Shown: positions 15,547 through 26,096, counted from the first letter of the stretch. The stretch: 64,000 bases of DNA from an uncultured Bacteroidales bacterium (GCA_902782665.1 CACZOA010000109.1:62001-126000); one strand, 5' to 3'. Program-made: numbers and translations. Notes: generated from the sequence alone by a model not told the origin.

Positions 15547-17055
15547 TCAGTACGTGATTTTGAGTATGCTATATACCTTCTCTCTGCCTTCTTTACTCTT
15601 TGTAAGCAATTTTCCAGTAGCTAAAAAATGGTTTCCGTACCAATACTTCGTGTCTAAGTCAAAGGATCTTCTTAATGTTTCCTCGTCACCCACATATTTG
15701 ATTTCTTCAGTCGAGATTTCATCTCCATTTGAATCATACGATGTTTTTACCACACATCCATATGAAGGGTATACTATCTGCAAAGAGTTAGCATCTTTGT
15801 TTACCGCCAAGTGTTTCATACGAACTGGAATCATCTTTACATTTAGTTCCGCCGCATTGCTCCACTCAACTTTGCCCTCATTGTTATACTCCACTATGAA
15901 GTAGTGTGTATAATTATATCCTAAAAAATGAGAACCAGAGACACCGTTTTTATCTACTACTGTTTCCCAAACAGAATAGTATGCTTCTCCAATCAGAAGA
16001 TATTTTCCGTCATTTTCAATGGCGTTGTATGGCAAAATATTGTACTCTTTTGTAAGTTCTTTACCACTTGCTTCGCTTTTGCTTTTTTCTACCTCTATTC
16101 CACTTTTATTTTTGTCTGACATGTAAGAAGTGAAGTTCTTTAGGTCAAGGAAATTTGTGAATGTAGAAAATAGAGTTTTTCCATTGCTGTCGGTCTTGAG
16201 TACAAAGATTCCTACAGCCTCCTTCATTTTACTGTTCTCAGACAATGAGTATGTACCAGAGAACAGATAGTTTCCATCATTCAATTTCGACACAAAAGCA
16301 GTCGCAGGATATTTCTTGTCCCCCTTCACGTTGAATGACATTTCATTGGTTTTCTTACCGTCTGAAAATGTATATAGTTTTGTGACATATCCTTCTTTTC
16401 CATTTTTTTCCTTTGTCAACACATGCACCTCATTATGCGTTTTGTCGACATTGTAAGACATTATTGCGTAATTCTTTTTGTCGAGTGTATTGATATCAAC
16501 AAAGTTCGACTCTCCAGTCTTGATGTTTGTAATGAGCATAAATGGCTGCGAGAAGTATGCCTCACCGAGCATATAAAGGTAATCGCCTAGAACCATAGGA
16601 TCTTCCCATGTTGGGAAATACTTATCTATAGATCCATCATACCTCGTTGTTGTCATTTTATCATAATCAATGATGGTTATCTCATATCGTTGATGCCCCC
16701 ATTTTGTCGCTCCAAAATTCGAGCTTATAAGAAAGAATTTTCCATCGTCATCAAGTGCCCGTCTTTGACAATTCGATCCTACGGTAATGTCTATACTTGC
16801 AGTGTTGTTTAGCAAAGTATCCATTTTCGTAATAGTCCAGATCTCATGTTTTTTCTCTGCACCCTTTTGTTTCTCTTTTTCTATAGTGCCAAGAAGAAGT
16901 CCCTTTTCTCCAATAGAGCTACATATTTTGAAATCGTTTGAAGAAGTCTTATCAAGTTCCACACGCTTGATATCCGCATTTTTCGCATGCATTAAAGTTG
17001 GGACAATCAGAATAAATGTCGAAAGAAAGGCACATCGTAGTTTGTTCCTAATCAT
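15547..17055 (-). CDS. Secreted protein of unknown function, possible beta-propeller
   Basis: A 502-residue protein with a clear signal peptide (FLSTFILIVPTLMHA, cleavage near residue 24). I recognise no family. The mature chain alternates short beta strands with Gly/Asp turns. Phrases such as DDDGKFFLISSNFG, LNDGNYLFSGTYS and ENDGKYLLIGEAY repeat a (D/N)DGx-(F/Y)L-(I/F) pattern about every 60-90 residues. That suggests a propeller-like repeat fold. It is charged and Lys-rich. It stands alone between repeat-rich spacer and HU. No promoter of the -7 type was found. Confidence 0.7.
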   Translation of the reverse strand: MIRNKLRCAFLSTFILIVPTLMHAKNADIKRVELDKTSSNDFKICSSIGEKGLLLGTIEKEKQKGAEKKHEIWTITKMDTLLNNTASIDITVGSNCQRRALDDDGKFFLISSNFGATKWGHQRYEITIIDYDKMTTTRYDGSIDKYFPTWEDPMVLGDYLYMLGEAYFSQPFMLITNIKTGESNFVDINTLDKKNYAIMSYNVDKTHNEVHVLTKEKNGKEGYVTKLYTFSDGKKTNEMSFNVKGDKKYPATAFVSKLNDGNYLFSGTYSLSENSKMKEAVGIFVLKTDSNGKTLFSTFTNFLDLKNFTSYMSDKNKSGIEVEKSKSEASGKELTKEYNILPYNAIENDGKYLLIGEAYYSVWETVVDKNGVSGSHFLGYNYTHYFIVEYNNEGKVEWSNAAELNVKMIPVRMKHLAVNKDANSLQIVYPSYGCVVKTSYDSNGDEISTEEIKYVGDEETLRRSFDLDTKYWYGNHFLATGKLLTKSKEGREKVYSILKITY

Positions 17056-17137
17056 TTTAGTTTAATGTTAGTTATACTTAGTTTTGGTTTTTCATTCAGT
17101 AAAAAAGCTTAAAAATTAAGCGATATCTCATCATAAA

Positions 17138-17178
17138 AAGAAAGAGTATCAAAATGAATGATTTTGATACTCTTTCTT
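17138..17178. terminator. Long hairpin terminator after HU gene
   Basis: Perfect 18-bp stem (17138-17155 with 17161-17178) and a 5-nt GAATG loop. On the minus strand it is followed by TTTTTATGA. It lies 26 bp past the HU stop. Confidence 0.85.
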
Positions 17179-17203
17179 ATTTCGATTGCATATAGCAGTA
17201 GGA

Positions 17204-17485
17204 TTATTTTCCGTAACGAACTACATCTGCAAGTTCAGCTCCTGCTTTGAAGTTTACAACCTTTTTAGCCTCTGTAGTCATCTGCTCACCTGTGCGTGGG
17301 TTGCGACATGTACGAGCAGGTTTCTCTTTAACTGACAAAGAAGCAAAACCAGTCAGATTGACTGAATCACCCTTTTTCAATGTGTCTGAAACAACACTAA
17401 TGAAAGCATCTAATGCCTTCTTGCTGTCTGTCTTAGTTAGACCAGACGCTGATGCCATTGCATCTACCAATTCCGACTTGTTCAT
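17204..17485 (-). CDS. HU family DNA-binding protein
   Basis: A 93-residue histone-like HU protein. The N-terminal MNKSELVDAMASASGLTKTD helices, the GFASLSVKEKPARTCRNPRT beta-arm region and the VNFKAGAELADVV C-terminus match the family. HU bends and compacts DNA as a dimer. The frame is open further upstream, but the ATG at 17485 gives the normal HU N-terminus and lies downstream of a -7 box. It is monocistronic with a strong terminator. Confidence 0.93.
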   Translation of the reverse strand: MNKSELVDAMASASGLTKTDSKKALDAFISVVSDTLKKGDSVNLTGFASLSVKEKPARTCRNPRTGEQMTTEAKKVVNFKAGAELADVVRYGK

Positions 17486-17512
17486 ATAACCGATAATTAA
17501 ATTTATTTTTCT

Positions 17513-17520
17513 CAAATATA
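17513..17520 (-). promoter_or_regulatory. -7 box of HU gene
   Basis: Minus strand reads TATATTTG, about 28 nt upstream of the chosen ATG. It makes the more upstream start candidates unlikely. Confidence 0.55.
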
Positions 17521-17676
17521 CTATCTTTTTCAATAATCATACAGCTTGCCATAAAAAAAATACAAACAAATCATTATTTTAACAACAAAACATGATTAAC
17601 AACATCATTTCTATGCTATTGTTGTATAAATAAGCAACATGACACACTTCAAATCAATGCTGATGACCATTGACAA

Positions 17677-17706
17677 AAAAGGAGACATCTTCCGATGTCT
17701 CCTTTT
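17677..17706. terminator. Terminator of the Sus locus
   Basis: 13-bp stem AAAAGGAGACATC / GATGTCTCCTTTT with a TTCC loop, 24 bp past the stop of the glycan-binding lipoprotein gene. On the minus strand it ends in a T run. Confidence 0.85.
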
Positions 17707-17729
17707 CTTATTGTCTTTACAAATACAGA

Positions 17730-19265
17730 TTACTTACAAGAAGGAACTGGATTTGTGTAGAAGTCACGTGTTGACTGACCCCACTTAATCAAAGGCCAAA
17801 CACCACCGTTTCCATCTTCTGGTACAATACGCAAGTTATCGATACCGATCAATGGATTATGGTCTTTGTTAGGCTGGTCATCAGAACCGAAGATAAATCC
17901 AAGACTACGAAGAGCCTTTGCTCTTGTTCCACCCAACTGATCAGCAAGTTTAGCTATAGAAGGCTGGTCGAAGAATGCGACACCATTCTCCTTATCACCA
18001 AATCCTTTGTACTTCTCATCATCAACACCTAGACGGTCATCCTGAGCGCAATGAGGATATGAAGCAGAAGCAAAGTCGTATTTAACCTCATCAAATGGGA
18101 TTGTGATTGTCAACCAGTCACCACCTGATGTCCAATTATCACAAGTACAAGTCTGCTGCCATACTCCATCTGCATCTTTAGCAAAAGATGCCTTTGAAGG
18201 CTGCCAGAATGCACAATACTGTCTTACTGCACCCCATGGATCATCATTAAAGAATCCGATAGCTAGACCATTTCCGTTAATTGGTTTAGCTTCAGTAACA
18301 AGAACCTCAAACTTGATCACATAATCACTGAACTTAGTTTTTCCACTTACGATATCATCAGTAAAGCAACCAAATACAGTTGGATATTTAGGCTCCTTCT
18401 TCTCTGGGTTTGCCTCTCCAACTGGGCAATATGTCCAAGAGGTGTAAAGATTACTCCAGAAAATAGAGAAGTTAGTTGTATTGTTCTCAGAGGCCATACC
18501 ATCTTGACTGATAGGAGTAGAAACCAAAGCATCTTTATCCTCAAGGTCAATATCTGGTTTGTTCTGATTAAACAAATCCAAGTATTCAGGATCATCATGA
18601 GTGATCAACATGTTTCTAGTATCACGGAATTTGAAGCTAGACTCACTTTCACCTGCTTCTGTTACGAATACAATTGTACCACCATCTACAACTCCCTTAG
18701 GAACCTGGATTTTAGCACGTTTTGCATTGTTATCAACAGTGATTGTACCATCTTTTGTTGAAGCCTCAATAGTATGACCTTCTCCGTCCCAGAACTTAGC
18801 AGTAAGAGGAGCGAACAAAGAGTTACCATAAACGTTCAAAGTCTTCTCTGCCATTTCATTGTCACACATTGTAACACATGGTGGAGCCACAACGACCTTC
18901 AACAAATCTACATCAAAGCCCTGAGCACAAGAAGCAGTAGCTACATGAGCGATACAATCCTTTGAGATACCTTCTGGAACCTGGAAAATAATCTTTCCAT
19001 CTTCCATAAATGCAGGCTGAAGCTCAGCATTCACGCCATTAAAAGAAATCTCTGTTACATCTGTTAGGTTAGAACCATAAACCACAATTGCAGTACCAGA
19101 AGCAACTGTACCATCAGCGTTCTTTGCCACGCCTGGTTTCAAAATTTCCCAGCTATCGAACTTGGGCATGTTACAATCACAACCGCAATCTACTCTGTCG
19201 TCACAAGATGTAGCGAATAAAGCTCCTGCGATAAGACCGATTGTATAAAACTTATTTTTATTCAT
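17730..19265 (-). CDS. Surface glycan-binding lipoprotein (SGBP, IPT/TIG type)
   Basis: A 511-residue lipoprotein with lipobox FATSC. The mature N-terminus is Cys-rich (CDDRVDCGCDCN). The next 200 residues look like IPT/TIG-like beta sandwiches (GTAIVVYGSNLTDVTEISFNG; VYGSNLFAPLTAKFWDG). The C-terminal half (from DPEYLDLFNQNKPDIDLEDK) resembles the SGBP-B glycan-binding domain and ends with aromatic-rich strands. It is third in the SusC-SusD-SGBP operon and should capture glycans at the surface. The ATG at 19265 was chosen because the upstream extension has no ATG and no conserved residues. Confidence 0.85.
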   Translation of the reverse strand: MNKNKFYTIGLIAGALFATSCDDRVDCGCDCNMPKFDSWEILKPGVAKNADGTVASGTAIVVYGSNLTDVTEISFNGVNAELQPAFMEDGKIIFQVPEGISKDCIAHVATASCAQGFDVDLLKVVVAPPCVTMCDNEMAEKTLNVYGNSLFAPLTAKFWDGEGHTIEASTKDGTITVDNNAKRAKIQVPKGVVDGGTIVFVTEAGESESSFKFRDTRNMLITHDDPEYLDLFNQNKPDIDLEDKDALVSTPISQDGMASENNTTNFSIFWSNLYTSWTYCPVGEANPEKKEPKYPTVFGCFTDDIVSGKTKFSDYVIKFEVLVTEAKPINGNGLAIGFFNDDPWGAVRQYCAFWQPSKASFAKDADGVWQQTCTCDNWTSGGDWLTITIPFDEVKYDFASASYPHCAQDDRLGVDDEKYKGFGDKENGVAFFDQPSIAKLADQLGGTRAKALRSLGFIFGSDDQPNKDHNPLIGIDNLRIVPEDGNGGVWPLIKWGQSTRDFYTNPVPSCK

Positions 19266-19347
19266 TTTATTCTTTTTTGAAATCAAACAAATTATTGCGG
19301 TTTACTTTCTTGCGATTTCAACCGCAATAATCATGAATTTTCACAAA

Positions 19348-21312
19348 TTAATATTGATACTGACCGTTCAAGATCTGCTCACTGTAATCATTAATTGTAT
19401 TAAAGTTTGCAGTCTTTGCAACAGATGCAGGAACAGGCAAGAAGAACTGAAGCTTGTCAAGCTCGATCACACCCTCAGATGCCTGCTCTGCATAAGCAGG
19501 ATTAATCTGATTAGCTCTTACAGAAAGGTCGTGGATCAAACGCTGACGCTGGAAGTCTGACATCTTTGTTGGGCTTCCCTCAAGACCAAATTTCTCGCCA
19601 TAAACATAAGCACGATCCTGGCTCTCGATATATTTCTTTGCAGCCTCTGGATTACGGTAGTACAATCTCTTGATATCCAACCAAGCCTGGTTCTCAAGAG
19701 CGAACTCATGACGACGCTCAAGCATCAAGTCGTAAGTTGATTTGTACATATCACAGCTTGCAGTAATATCTACATCATTACCATCAGGATCCTGAACTGT
19801 AGCTGTTGCAACATCAGCGTTTCCTGCAAAGATGTCTGGCATACAGAATGCAACCTTAGTTGTATCTTTCAAACCAGCACGCTTACGTACATAATTGATA
19901 TAAGAGTCTCCAGAAGATGTAGGGTTTTCTACAGATTTCGACTCAAGTCCCATCTGTGCCTCAGCAACCAATAGGTATACATCAGCAAGACGAAGAAGTG
20001 GGAATGTCAAATTAATACTAAACTCTGAATTAGCTGGCTTTACAGAGTAAACGAACTTACGACAGTGGTTGAAGATAGCTGAGTTTGGCTCATTACCAAA
20101 ATACTGATCTCTTTCTTTCTGCTTCAAGCTCTTGTTAGGATTCAAGAAGTAGTAGTATGTATTCTTTCCATCAGGAGCATCGATCAAGTTGTAAGAATGA
20201 GCAGTACCCTTCTCAATCTCTTCCAAAGTCATTCTATCTGTATGGTTTACATCAAAAGTACCGATGTAATAAGATGTTGCGTCCAAGCGAACATCTCCCT
20301 TCTCGTAAGAATTGAATAGGTTTGTAGTCAAACCTTTCTCACCACCATATGCGTTACCGCCAGCAGCAAGATGCTTTGATCTAGCGAACTGAATCTGACG
20401 AGAGCATCCCTGAGCATATACACCCTGCTCAAACAACAATGCAAATAGGATTTCAGGGTTCTGACTTCCAGGCTGGAACATCTGGTCATATCCCTCTTTT
20501 GGAGTTAGATCAACGCCATTCTCTTTGCAAAGGTTAATTGTCTCATCACCATAGCTCTTCGCTTTTTCGTAGTATTCATCTGGATTATCGCACTTATAAG
20601 AACCTGGCTCATCCAAATTTGCCTGACAAGAAGCCATAGTTACATATAGCTTTGTCAACATACCTAGAGCAGAAGCTTTCCATACACGATTGTTTTCTCT
20701 TGGTTGAGTTGGTAGCAAATCTACTGCCTCTTTCCAATCCTTCTCAATCAAAGTATACAAAGACTTTCTGTCTGCTTTTGTCACCTGAGGAGCCAAATCC
20801 TTAGATACAGTCTCGCTATTATGAAGAATGATAGGAGATGCACCCCAATACTCTGCCAAGAAGAAATAAGCCATACCACGGTACATCTTAGCCTCACCGA
20901 TAGCAGTGTTAAGTACAGTCTCAGAAAGACCATTCTTCTTAGCTATCTCAGGAATATCATTGATGATATGATTACACTTGGCAATCACACTATACAATGA
21001 AGTATAACCGTTGCTGATATGTGCGTTGTTAGCAGTAAACGACATAAAGTGGAACTGACCCTCATCGGCGAAGTTGTGGTAAACGTTACCTGAATAAAGC
21101 TCACCTACGCACCATGAGAACTTGTCGTCAAATCCGTTCCAAGTCAAAGGTCCGCAAACCTGTTTTGTATAATCACTCAACTTATCGTCTGAATTCAAGA
21201 AATCCTCCAACAAATAAGAATCCTGAGGATCACGTGTCAAGAAATCTTCACACGAAGAGAAAAGAGACATTGCTCCAAATAAAAGAGCTACTGATTTATA
21301 AATTGCTTTCAT
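19348..21312 (-). CDS. SusD/RagB family nutrient-binding outer membrane lipoprotein
   Basis: A 654-residue SusD-type lipoprotein with lipobox FSSC (Cys21), followed by EDFLTRDPQDS, the standard SusD start. It has the TPR-like helical repeats (AKMYRGMAYFFLAEYWG; ALGMLTKLYVTMASCQ) and the C-terminal LERRHEFALENQAWLDIKRL motif. SusD caps the SusC barrel and delivers oligosaccharide. It lies 21 bp downstream of the susC gene in one operon. It is somewhat longer than many SusD proteins. The glycan cannot be read from sequence. Confidence 0.95.
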   Translation of the reverse strand: MKAIYKSVALLFGAMSLFSSCEDFLTRDPQDSYLLEDFLNSDDKLSDYTKQVCGPLTWNGFDDKFSWCVGELYSGNVYHNFADEGQFHFMSFTANNAHISNGYTSLYSVIAKCNHIINDIPEIAKKNGLSETVLNTAIGEAKMYRGMAYFFLAEYWGASPIILHNSETVSKDLAPQVTKADRKSLYTLIEKDWKEAVDLLPTQPRENNRVWKASALGMLTKLYVTMASCQANLDEPGSYKCDNPDEYYEKAKSYGDETINLCKENGVDLTPKEGYDQMFQPGSQNPEILFALLFEQGVYAQGCSRQIQFARSKHLAAGGNAYGGEKGLTTNLFNSYEKGDVRLDATSYYIGTFDVNHTDRMTLEEIEKGTAHSYNLIDAPDGKNTYYYFLNPNKSLKQKERDQYFGNEPNSAIFNHCRKFVYSVKPANSEFSINLTFPLLRLADVYLLVAEAQMGLESKSVENPTSSGDSYINYVRKRAGLKDTTKVAFCMPDIFAGNADVATATVQDPDGNDVDITASCDMYKSTYDLMLERRHEFALENQAWLDIKRLYYRNPEAAKKYIESQDRAYVYGEKFGLEGSPTKMSDFQRQRLIHDLSVRANQINPAYAEQASEGVIELDKLQFFLPVPASVAKTANFNTINDYSEQILNGQYQY

Positions 21313-21333
21313 ATGTTATCTCTTGCATTAGAA

Positions 21334-24300
21334 TTAGAAACTAAAGCCTAAGCCCAAAGTGTAAGTACGAGGAGTTGGGTAACGAGCCTCATCCACACCC
21401 TGACGGATTGCGCTTCCTGGGTTTTCAGGATCGTAACCTGAGTAACCAGTGATTGTGCATACATTTGAGCAAGAAGCTGAAATACGAAGTCCCTCGATAT
21501 GCAACTTCTTAGTTGCCTCAGGACGGAACTTGTAAGACAAACCTACATTCTGAAGTCTCAAGAATGATCCATTTTCAACATAACGGTCAGAAACTGCCTT
21601 CTGATCCTTATCTGTTGCAGTAGGAACAGGAATTGAAGAGTTGCTTACAACGTGCTTGTCTGCACCTTCTCCTTCAACTTTTGTACAGTTCAAGACATCA
21701 GCCAACTGGTTCCACCACTTAGCATCACCTGAGTTGTTCTCAAGTTTCATACGAACAAGATTGTAAACATCGTTTCCTACAGTTGCGTTGAACTGAACAT
21801 TCAAAGACCACTGTCCTAGAGTGAATGAGTTGCTCCAACCTGCTGTGAATGCTGGGTTTGGATCACCAATCCAAGTCTCCTCATCAGAAAGCATCATATC
21901 ACCTACACCGATGTTCTTGCCTGTGCGGCTGTTGTACTCATCAGCCTGAGCCTGAGTCTCAGCAACACCTAGATACTTATAACCCCAGAACTTACCAGGA
22001 GCCTCATCAACAACAGTCTTGTTGATCTTGTACTCGTTAGTAAACAAGAAGTATCTACCACGTGGAGATCCTGCTGTATTCCAGATTGCCTCACAAGAAG
22101 AACCAAGGTCAAGCACCTTAGAACGTACAAGAGAGAATGTCAAATCTGACTCCCAAATAAAGTTTGTCTTCTCTGTAACCTTCTTGTTGATTAGCTGAGC
22201 ACCAATCTGCAAGTCCATACCGACGTTCTGGATAGATCCTGCGTTAACATATGAAGGCTCGATATTTAGATAACCACTCTGACCAACATATGTAGGAAGT
22301 TCCTGCTTCAAAAGCAAGTCTGTGTTCTTCTTGTAGTATCCATCGATAGTAACATTCATCTTACCACCAAGGAATCCAAGATCCAATCCTAAGTTAGCCA
22401 TTGAGTTTGTCTCCCAAGTCAAGTTTGTGTTAGTGTACTGTCCAGGACCATAGATACCTGAAGAAGCCACATTAGACACAGTTGTCAAGTGAGCCTGAGC
22501 ACAGTTTGCATTACCTGTCTGTCCGTAACCTGCACGAACCTTGAATGCTGAGAATATCTTCTGGAATGATTCGCTAGACTTAGCCCACTCCTCCTCTTCA
22601 AGACGCCATGCGAAGCTGACTGATGGGAAGAATCCCCACTTGTTACCTGGAGCGAAGTTAGAAGATCCATCGAAACGACCTGTTGCTGTGAACAAATACT
22701 TTCCTGCAATGCTATAGTTAGCACGACCAAAGAAAGATGCCATAGATCCGTCTCCGATGAAGTTAGATGATACTGTATGGCCATCTGTAGCTGCGGCTGC
22801 AGTCTCGATAGAACCATCAGAATATCCCTTATGCGTCATCACGATACCGTCGTAAGAGTACTTGTTGAACTCAGTACCTAGCATAAATGTTAGATTATGC
22901 TTCTTATTGAAGTCGTGCAACCAAGTTGCATAAGAAGAGAAACGAATTGAATTGTTCTTGTAATCACCAATTGTTAGAGTAGCAGCATCCTCCTTACGGT
23001 TGAAAGCTGAATTGATGAAATAATATGGCTGGTAATAACTTTCGTCAGCATTTGTGACATCGATACCAAACTCATTTCTCCATGACAATCTGTTCTCTCC
23101 AAGTTTAGACTTCTCAGCAGTAGCACCGCTCTCCTGAGCTTCCTTATCCAATCTCTCCTGATCTTTCTTCTTCTTGTCGAACAATGTCATGTCTACGAAT
23201 GCTGTTCCCAAAACATTGAACTCAGTTCTCTCAACTGGGGACATGTTCAACTCAGCGATAGGGTTCATCTTAACACCATCTGAAGTCTGAGGTCCAAATG
23301 GTCTTCCATCAACACCGTATGGCTGGCTTGAAGGCTGAGAAAGCAATGCCTGCATGATGATAGACTCATCCATATTATCGAAATTTCCGATAGAAGCCTG
23401 GTTTGCAGACAAGTCTAGGATATTACGGATAGATGTTTTCTCCTGACGAGTAACACCGACGTTCATACCAACCTTCATCCAATCCTTAGCCTGAGTTTCC
23501 AAGTTAACACGGCCATTGATACGCTTATAGTCAGAGCTTAGCATAACACCTTCCTGACCTGTGTATCCTAATGAAATGTTGTATGTAGTCTTGTCAGTAC
23601 CACCACTAGCACTTACCTGGTGGCTGTGACCGATACCGTTGCGGAACAACTCATCCTGCCAATCTGTACCCTCACCCAAAACATCTGGATTAGTCAAAAG
23701 TACATCTGGCTCAGACTTGAATGCTTCGATAACAGCTTTGTCATTCACATATTGAGCATACTCCTTAAGATTCATCATATCGTATCTCTTAGTGAACTGA
23801 GATACTGAGAAGCTACCGTCGTATGTGATCTTAGCGTCACCGCTCTTACCCTTACGAGTTGTGATCATAACGACACCATTAGCAGCACGAGATCCGTAGA
23901 TAGCTGTAGCAGACGCATCCTTCAACACCTCCATAGATACGATATCTGCAGGGTTGATTGAAGCCAATGGGTTAGAAGACGCAGAGTGAGAAGCATCACC
24001 ACCACCAATTGGCATACCGTCTACAACGTACAATGGCTCAGATGAACCAGACAAAGAGCTGACTCCACGCACACGTACTGAAGTTGCCTGTCCTGGCTGA
24101 CCTGATGAAGATGTTACGCTAACACCAGATACACGACCTGCCATAGCCTGGTCGATTGATGTAGCAACACTCTCCTTAAGTTTTTCCTCATTTAGAGAGG
24201 ATACCGAACCAGTAACATCACTCTTCTTCTGAACACCATAACCAGTTACCACCAACTCTTCTAGCATCTCCTCTGACAAAGTCACATTAAGAGTAGATCC

Positions 24301-24552
24301 TGTCTTTGCAGTGATCTTTCTTGTCTGTGTCTCGTAACCTGAGTAAGAGAACTCTAGAATAGCACCTTCTGGCACCTCAATTTCGTAGTTACCGTCCATA
24401 TCGGTATTTGTACCGATTGTAGTTCCTTTAACGACTACATTGGCGAACGGTAGAGGTTCTTTCGCATCTTTCACAACACCCTTGATGGTTCTATCGGCCA
24501 TCACTGTAAGTGCTGAGGACATCATTGCGACAGATAATAAAACTTTCCTCAT
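21334..24552 (-). CDS. SusC/RagA family TonB-linked outer membrane transporter
   Basis: A 1072-residue SusC-type TonB-dependent receptor. It has a signal peptide (to about residue 19), a carboxypeptidase-like regulatory domain (GVVKDAKEPLPFANVVVKGT), and a TonB-box-like EELVVTGYGVQ. The plug domain includes VRGVSSLSGSSEPLYVVDG and the DASATAIYGSRAANGVVMIT motif. A 22-strand-type barrel ends in TYTLGLGFSF. It imports oligosaccharides or peptides across the outer membrane with SusD. The locus has no glycoside hydrolase, sigma/anti-sigma pair or hybrid two-component regulator next to it. Confidence 0.97.
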   Translation of the reverse strand: MRKVLLSVAMMSSALTVMADRTIKGVVKDAKEPLPFANVVVKGTTIGTNTDMDGNYEIEVPEGAILEFSYSGYETQTRKITAKTGSTLNVTLSEEMLEELVVTGYGVQKKSDVTGSVSSLNEEKLKESVATSIDQAMAGRVSGVSVTSSSGQPGQATSVRVRGVSSLSGSSEPLYVVDGMPIGGGDASHSASSNPLASINPADIVSMEVLKDASATAIYGSRAANGVVMITTRKGKSGDAKITYDGSFSVSQFTKRYDMMNLKEYAQYVNDKAVIEAFKSEPDVLLTNPDVLGEGTDWQDELFRNGIGHSHQVSASGGTDKTTYNISLGYTGQEGVMLSSDYKRINGRVNLETQAKDWMKVGMNVGVTRQEKTSIRNILDLSANQASIGNFDNMDESIIMQALLSQPSSQPYGVDGRPFGPQTSDGVKMNPIAELNMSPVERTEFNVLGTAFVDMTLFDKKKKDQERLDKEAQESGATAEKSKLGENRLSWRNEFGIDVTNADESYYQPYYFINSAFNRKEDAATLTIGDYKNNSIRFSSYATWLHDFNKKHNLTFMLGTEFNKYSYDGIVMTHKGYSDGSIETAAAATDGHTVSSNFIGDGSMASFFGRANYSIAGKYLFTATGRFDGSSNFAPGNKWGFFPSVSFAWRLEEEEWAKSSESFQKIFSAFKVRAGYGQTGNANCAQAHLTTVSNVASSGIYGPGQYTNTNLTWETNSMANLGLDLGFLGGKMNVTIDGYYKKNTDLLLKQELPTYVGQSGYLNIEPSYVNAGSIQNVGMDLQIGAQLINKKVTEKTNFIWESDLTFSLVRSKVLDLGSSCEAIWNTAGSPRGRYFLFTNEYKINKTVVDEAPGKFWGYKYLGVAETQAQADEYNSRTGKNIGVGDMMLSDEETWIGDPNPAFTAGWSNSFTLGQWSLNVQFNATVGNDVYNLVRMKLENNSGDAKWWNQLADVLNCTKVEGEGADKHVVSNSSIPVPTATDKDQKAVSDRYVENGSFLRLQNVGLSYKFRPEATKKLHIEGLRISASCSNVCTITGYSGYDPENPGSAIRQGVDEARYPTPRTYTLGLGFSF

Positions 24553-24905
24553 CTTTACCTTTTGTTAATTATTTATTAATATTTTTATTTACTTTCTATC
24601 TCTAAAATGCGACAAATATATTCAATTTACTAATATATTTAGCATAATAAGACAAAGAATTTCCCTTTGTTTCCACAAAGAGTGCAGCAAAAATGTTATT
24701 TAACACATTTTTACAGATAATGTTAACTTTTGTTGATTATTTTCATTGGCATTAGTGTTTGTAATACAGTTATACAATAGTGTTGTTTGTTTGGAAAACA
24801 CATTTTCAAATTGTCTCCTTTATCTCAAATGTGTCTTTCTGATATTAGGAATAACCGACTTAACACATTCCATTTGTTTTATGTCGGAAGGTAATATACT
24901 TATAT
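24553..24905 (-). promoter_or_regulatory. Long susC leader/upstream region with -7 box
   Basis: About 350 bp without a gene. Minus strand has TATATTTG at 24613-24620, giving a leader of about 55 nt. Upstream lies a small hairpin CTTTGT-ggaa-ACAAAG (24665-24680 on plus). The rest is AT-rich with several TTTGTT-type runs; no other clear site is seen. Confidence 0.5.
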
Positions 24906-24951
24906 AAAAAGGGGGGGCAAGAATCTCTACAATATCAAATTCTTGGCCCCC
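24906..24951 (-). terminator. Terminator of trpS operon
   Basis: Arms GGGGGgCAAGAAT and ATTCTTGgCCCCC pair with one mismatch across a 14-nt loop; on the minus strand a TTTTT run follows. It lies just after the trpS stop. Confidence 0.8.
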
Positions 24952-24964
24952 TATATAGTTTCTA

Positions 24965-26053
24965 TTATTCTGCTCTATATCTAGCTGCCTGTTCTTTGAT
25001 TAGTTCTGCATCGTCGAAATAATTAATCTTCATCGCACTGCGAACATCTGCCAATGTTTGTGCGGCCACCTTTCTTGCCTCATCCGAGCCCTTCTTCAAG
25101 ATTCTGTATATTTCCTCGATATCTTTCTCTAGCTCTTTTCTTCGTGCACGAATCGGATTCAATTCTTCCTGCAATATTGAGTTAAGGAACATCTTCACCT
25201 TCATGTCTCCAAGACCTCCTCTTGTATAGTGGTCTTTCAACTCCTGCAGATTTGCATACTCAGGAAGGAATTCCGCAAAGTGTTCGTCACGGCTGAATGC
25301 GTCAAGATATGTGAAGACGGCATTTCCTTCTAGCTTACCTGGATCCGAAACCTTCAAGTGAGTTGGGTCTGTAAACATTGACTTAACCTTCTTTTGAACA
25401 TCAGCCTCAGTATCCGATAGATAAATACAGTTTCCAAGAGACTTGCTCATCTTTGCCTTTCCATCGGTTCCTGGCAAACGCAAACATGCTGCGTTATCTG
25501 GCAATAGGATGTTTGGTTCTACCAACGTCTCACCATAGATATGATTGAATCTGTTTACGATCTCACGAGTCTGCTCTATCATCGGTGCCTGATCCTCTCC
25601 TACAGGAACTGTTGTTGCCTTGAACGCTGTGATATCGGCTGCCTGAGATATCGGATAACAGAAGAATCCGACTGGGATGTTAGCCTCGAAATTACGCATC
25701 TTGATCTCTGTCTTTACAGTCGGATTACGCTGCAAACGAGAGACTGTGACAAGATTCATATAATAAAAAGCCAACTCACATAGTTCAGCCACCTGACTCT
25801 GAATGAATATAGTCGACTTTGTCGGATCCAAACCAACAGAAAGATAGTCTAACGCTACCTCTATGATATTCTGACGCACTTTCTCCGGATTGTCAGCATT
25901 GTCTGTCAACGCCTGTGCGTCGGCAATCATGATAAATATTTTGTCATACAATCCAGAATTCTGCAACTCGACACGTCTTTTCAATGAACCTACGTAATGG
26001 CCGAGGTGCAATTTGCCAGTTGGTCTGTCTCCTGTTAATATTATTTTCTCCAT
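24965..26053 (-). CDS. trpS: Tryptophan--tRNA ligase
   Basis: A 362-residue class I aminoacyl-tRNA synthetase. The nucleotide-binding HIGH-like motif is LHLGHYVGS near residue 16, preceded by TGDRPTGK. The KMSKS loop is [10 protein letters not shown] near 203-212. Length and motifs match the longer TrpS group found in Bacteroidetes and Firmicutes. It is essential for charging tRNA-Trp. It lies 43 bp downstream of the GT9 gene in the same direction, and its 3' side is closed by a strong hairpin. Confidence 0.95.
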   Translation of the reverse strand: MEKIILTGDRPTGKLHLGHYVGSLKRRVELQNSGLYDKIFIMIADAQALTDNADNPEKVRQNIIEVALDYLSVGLDPTKSTIFIQSQVAELCELAFYYMNLVTVSRLQRNPTVKTEIKMRNFEANIPVGFFCYPISQAADITAFKATTVPVGEDQAPMIEQTREIVNRFNHIYGETLVEPNILLPDNAACLRLPGTDGKAKMSKSLGNCIYLSDTEADVQKKVKSMFTDPTHLKVSDPGKLEGNAVFTYLDAFSRDEHFAEFLPEYANLQELKDHYTRGGLGDMKVKMFLNSILQEELNPIRARRKELEKDIEEIYRILKKGSDEARKVAAQTLADVRSAMKINYFDDAELIKEQAARYRAE

Positions 26054-26096
26054 TTTATCTATATTTTCGTTTTATGCAAACGATAATTACTCTATA

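Noticed and set aside
24911-24917. Run of seven G as a phase-variable tract
   Set aside because: It is one arm of the trpS terminator hairpin, outside any coding or promoter element.
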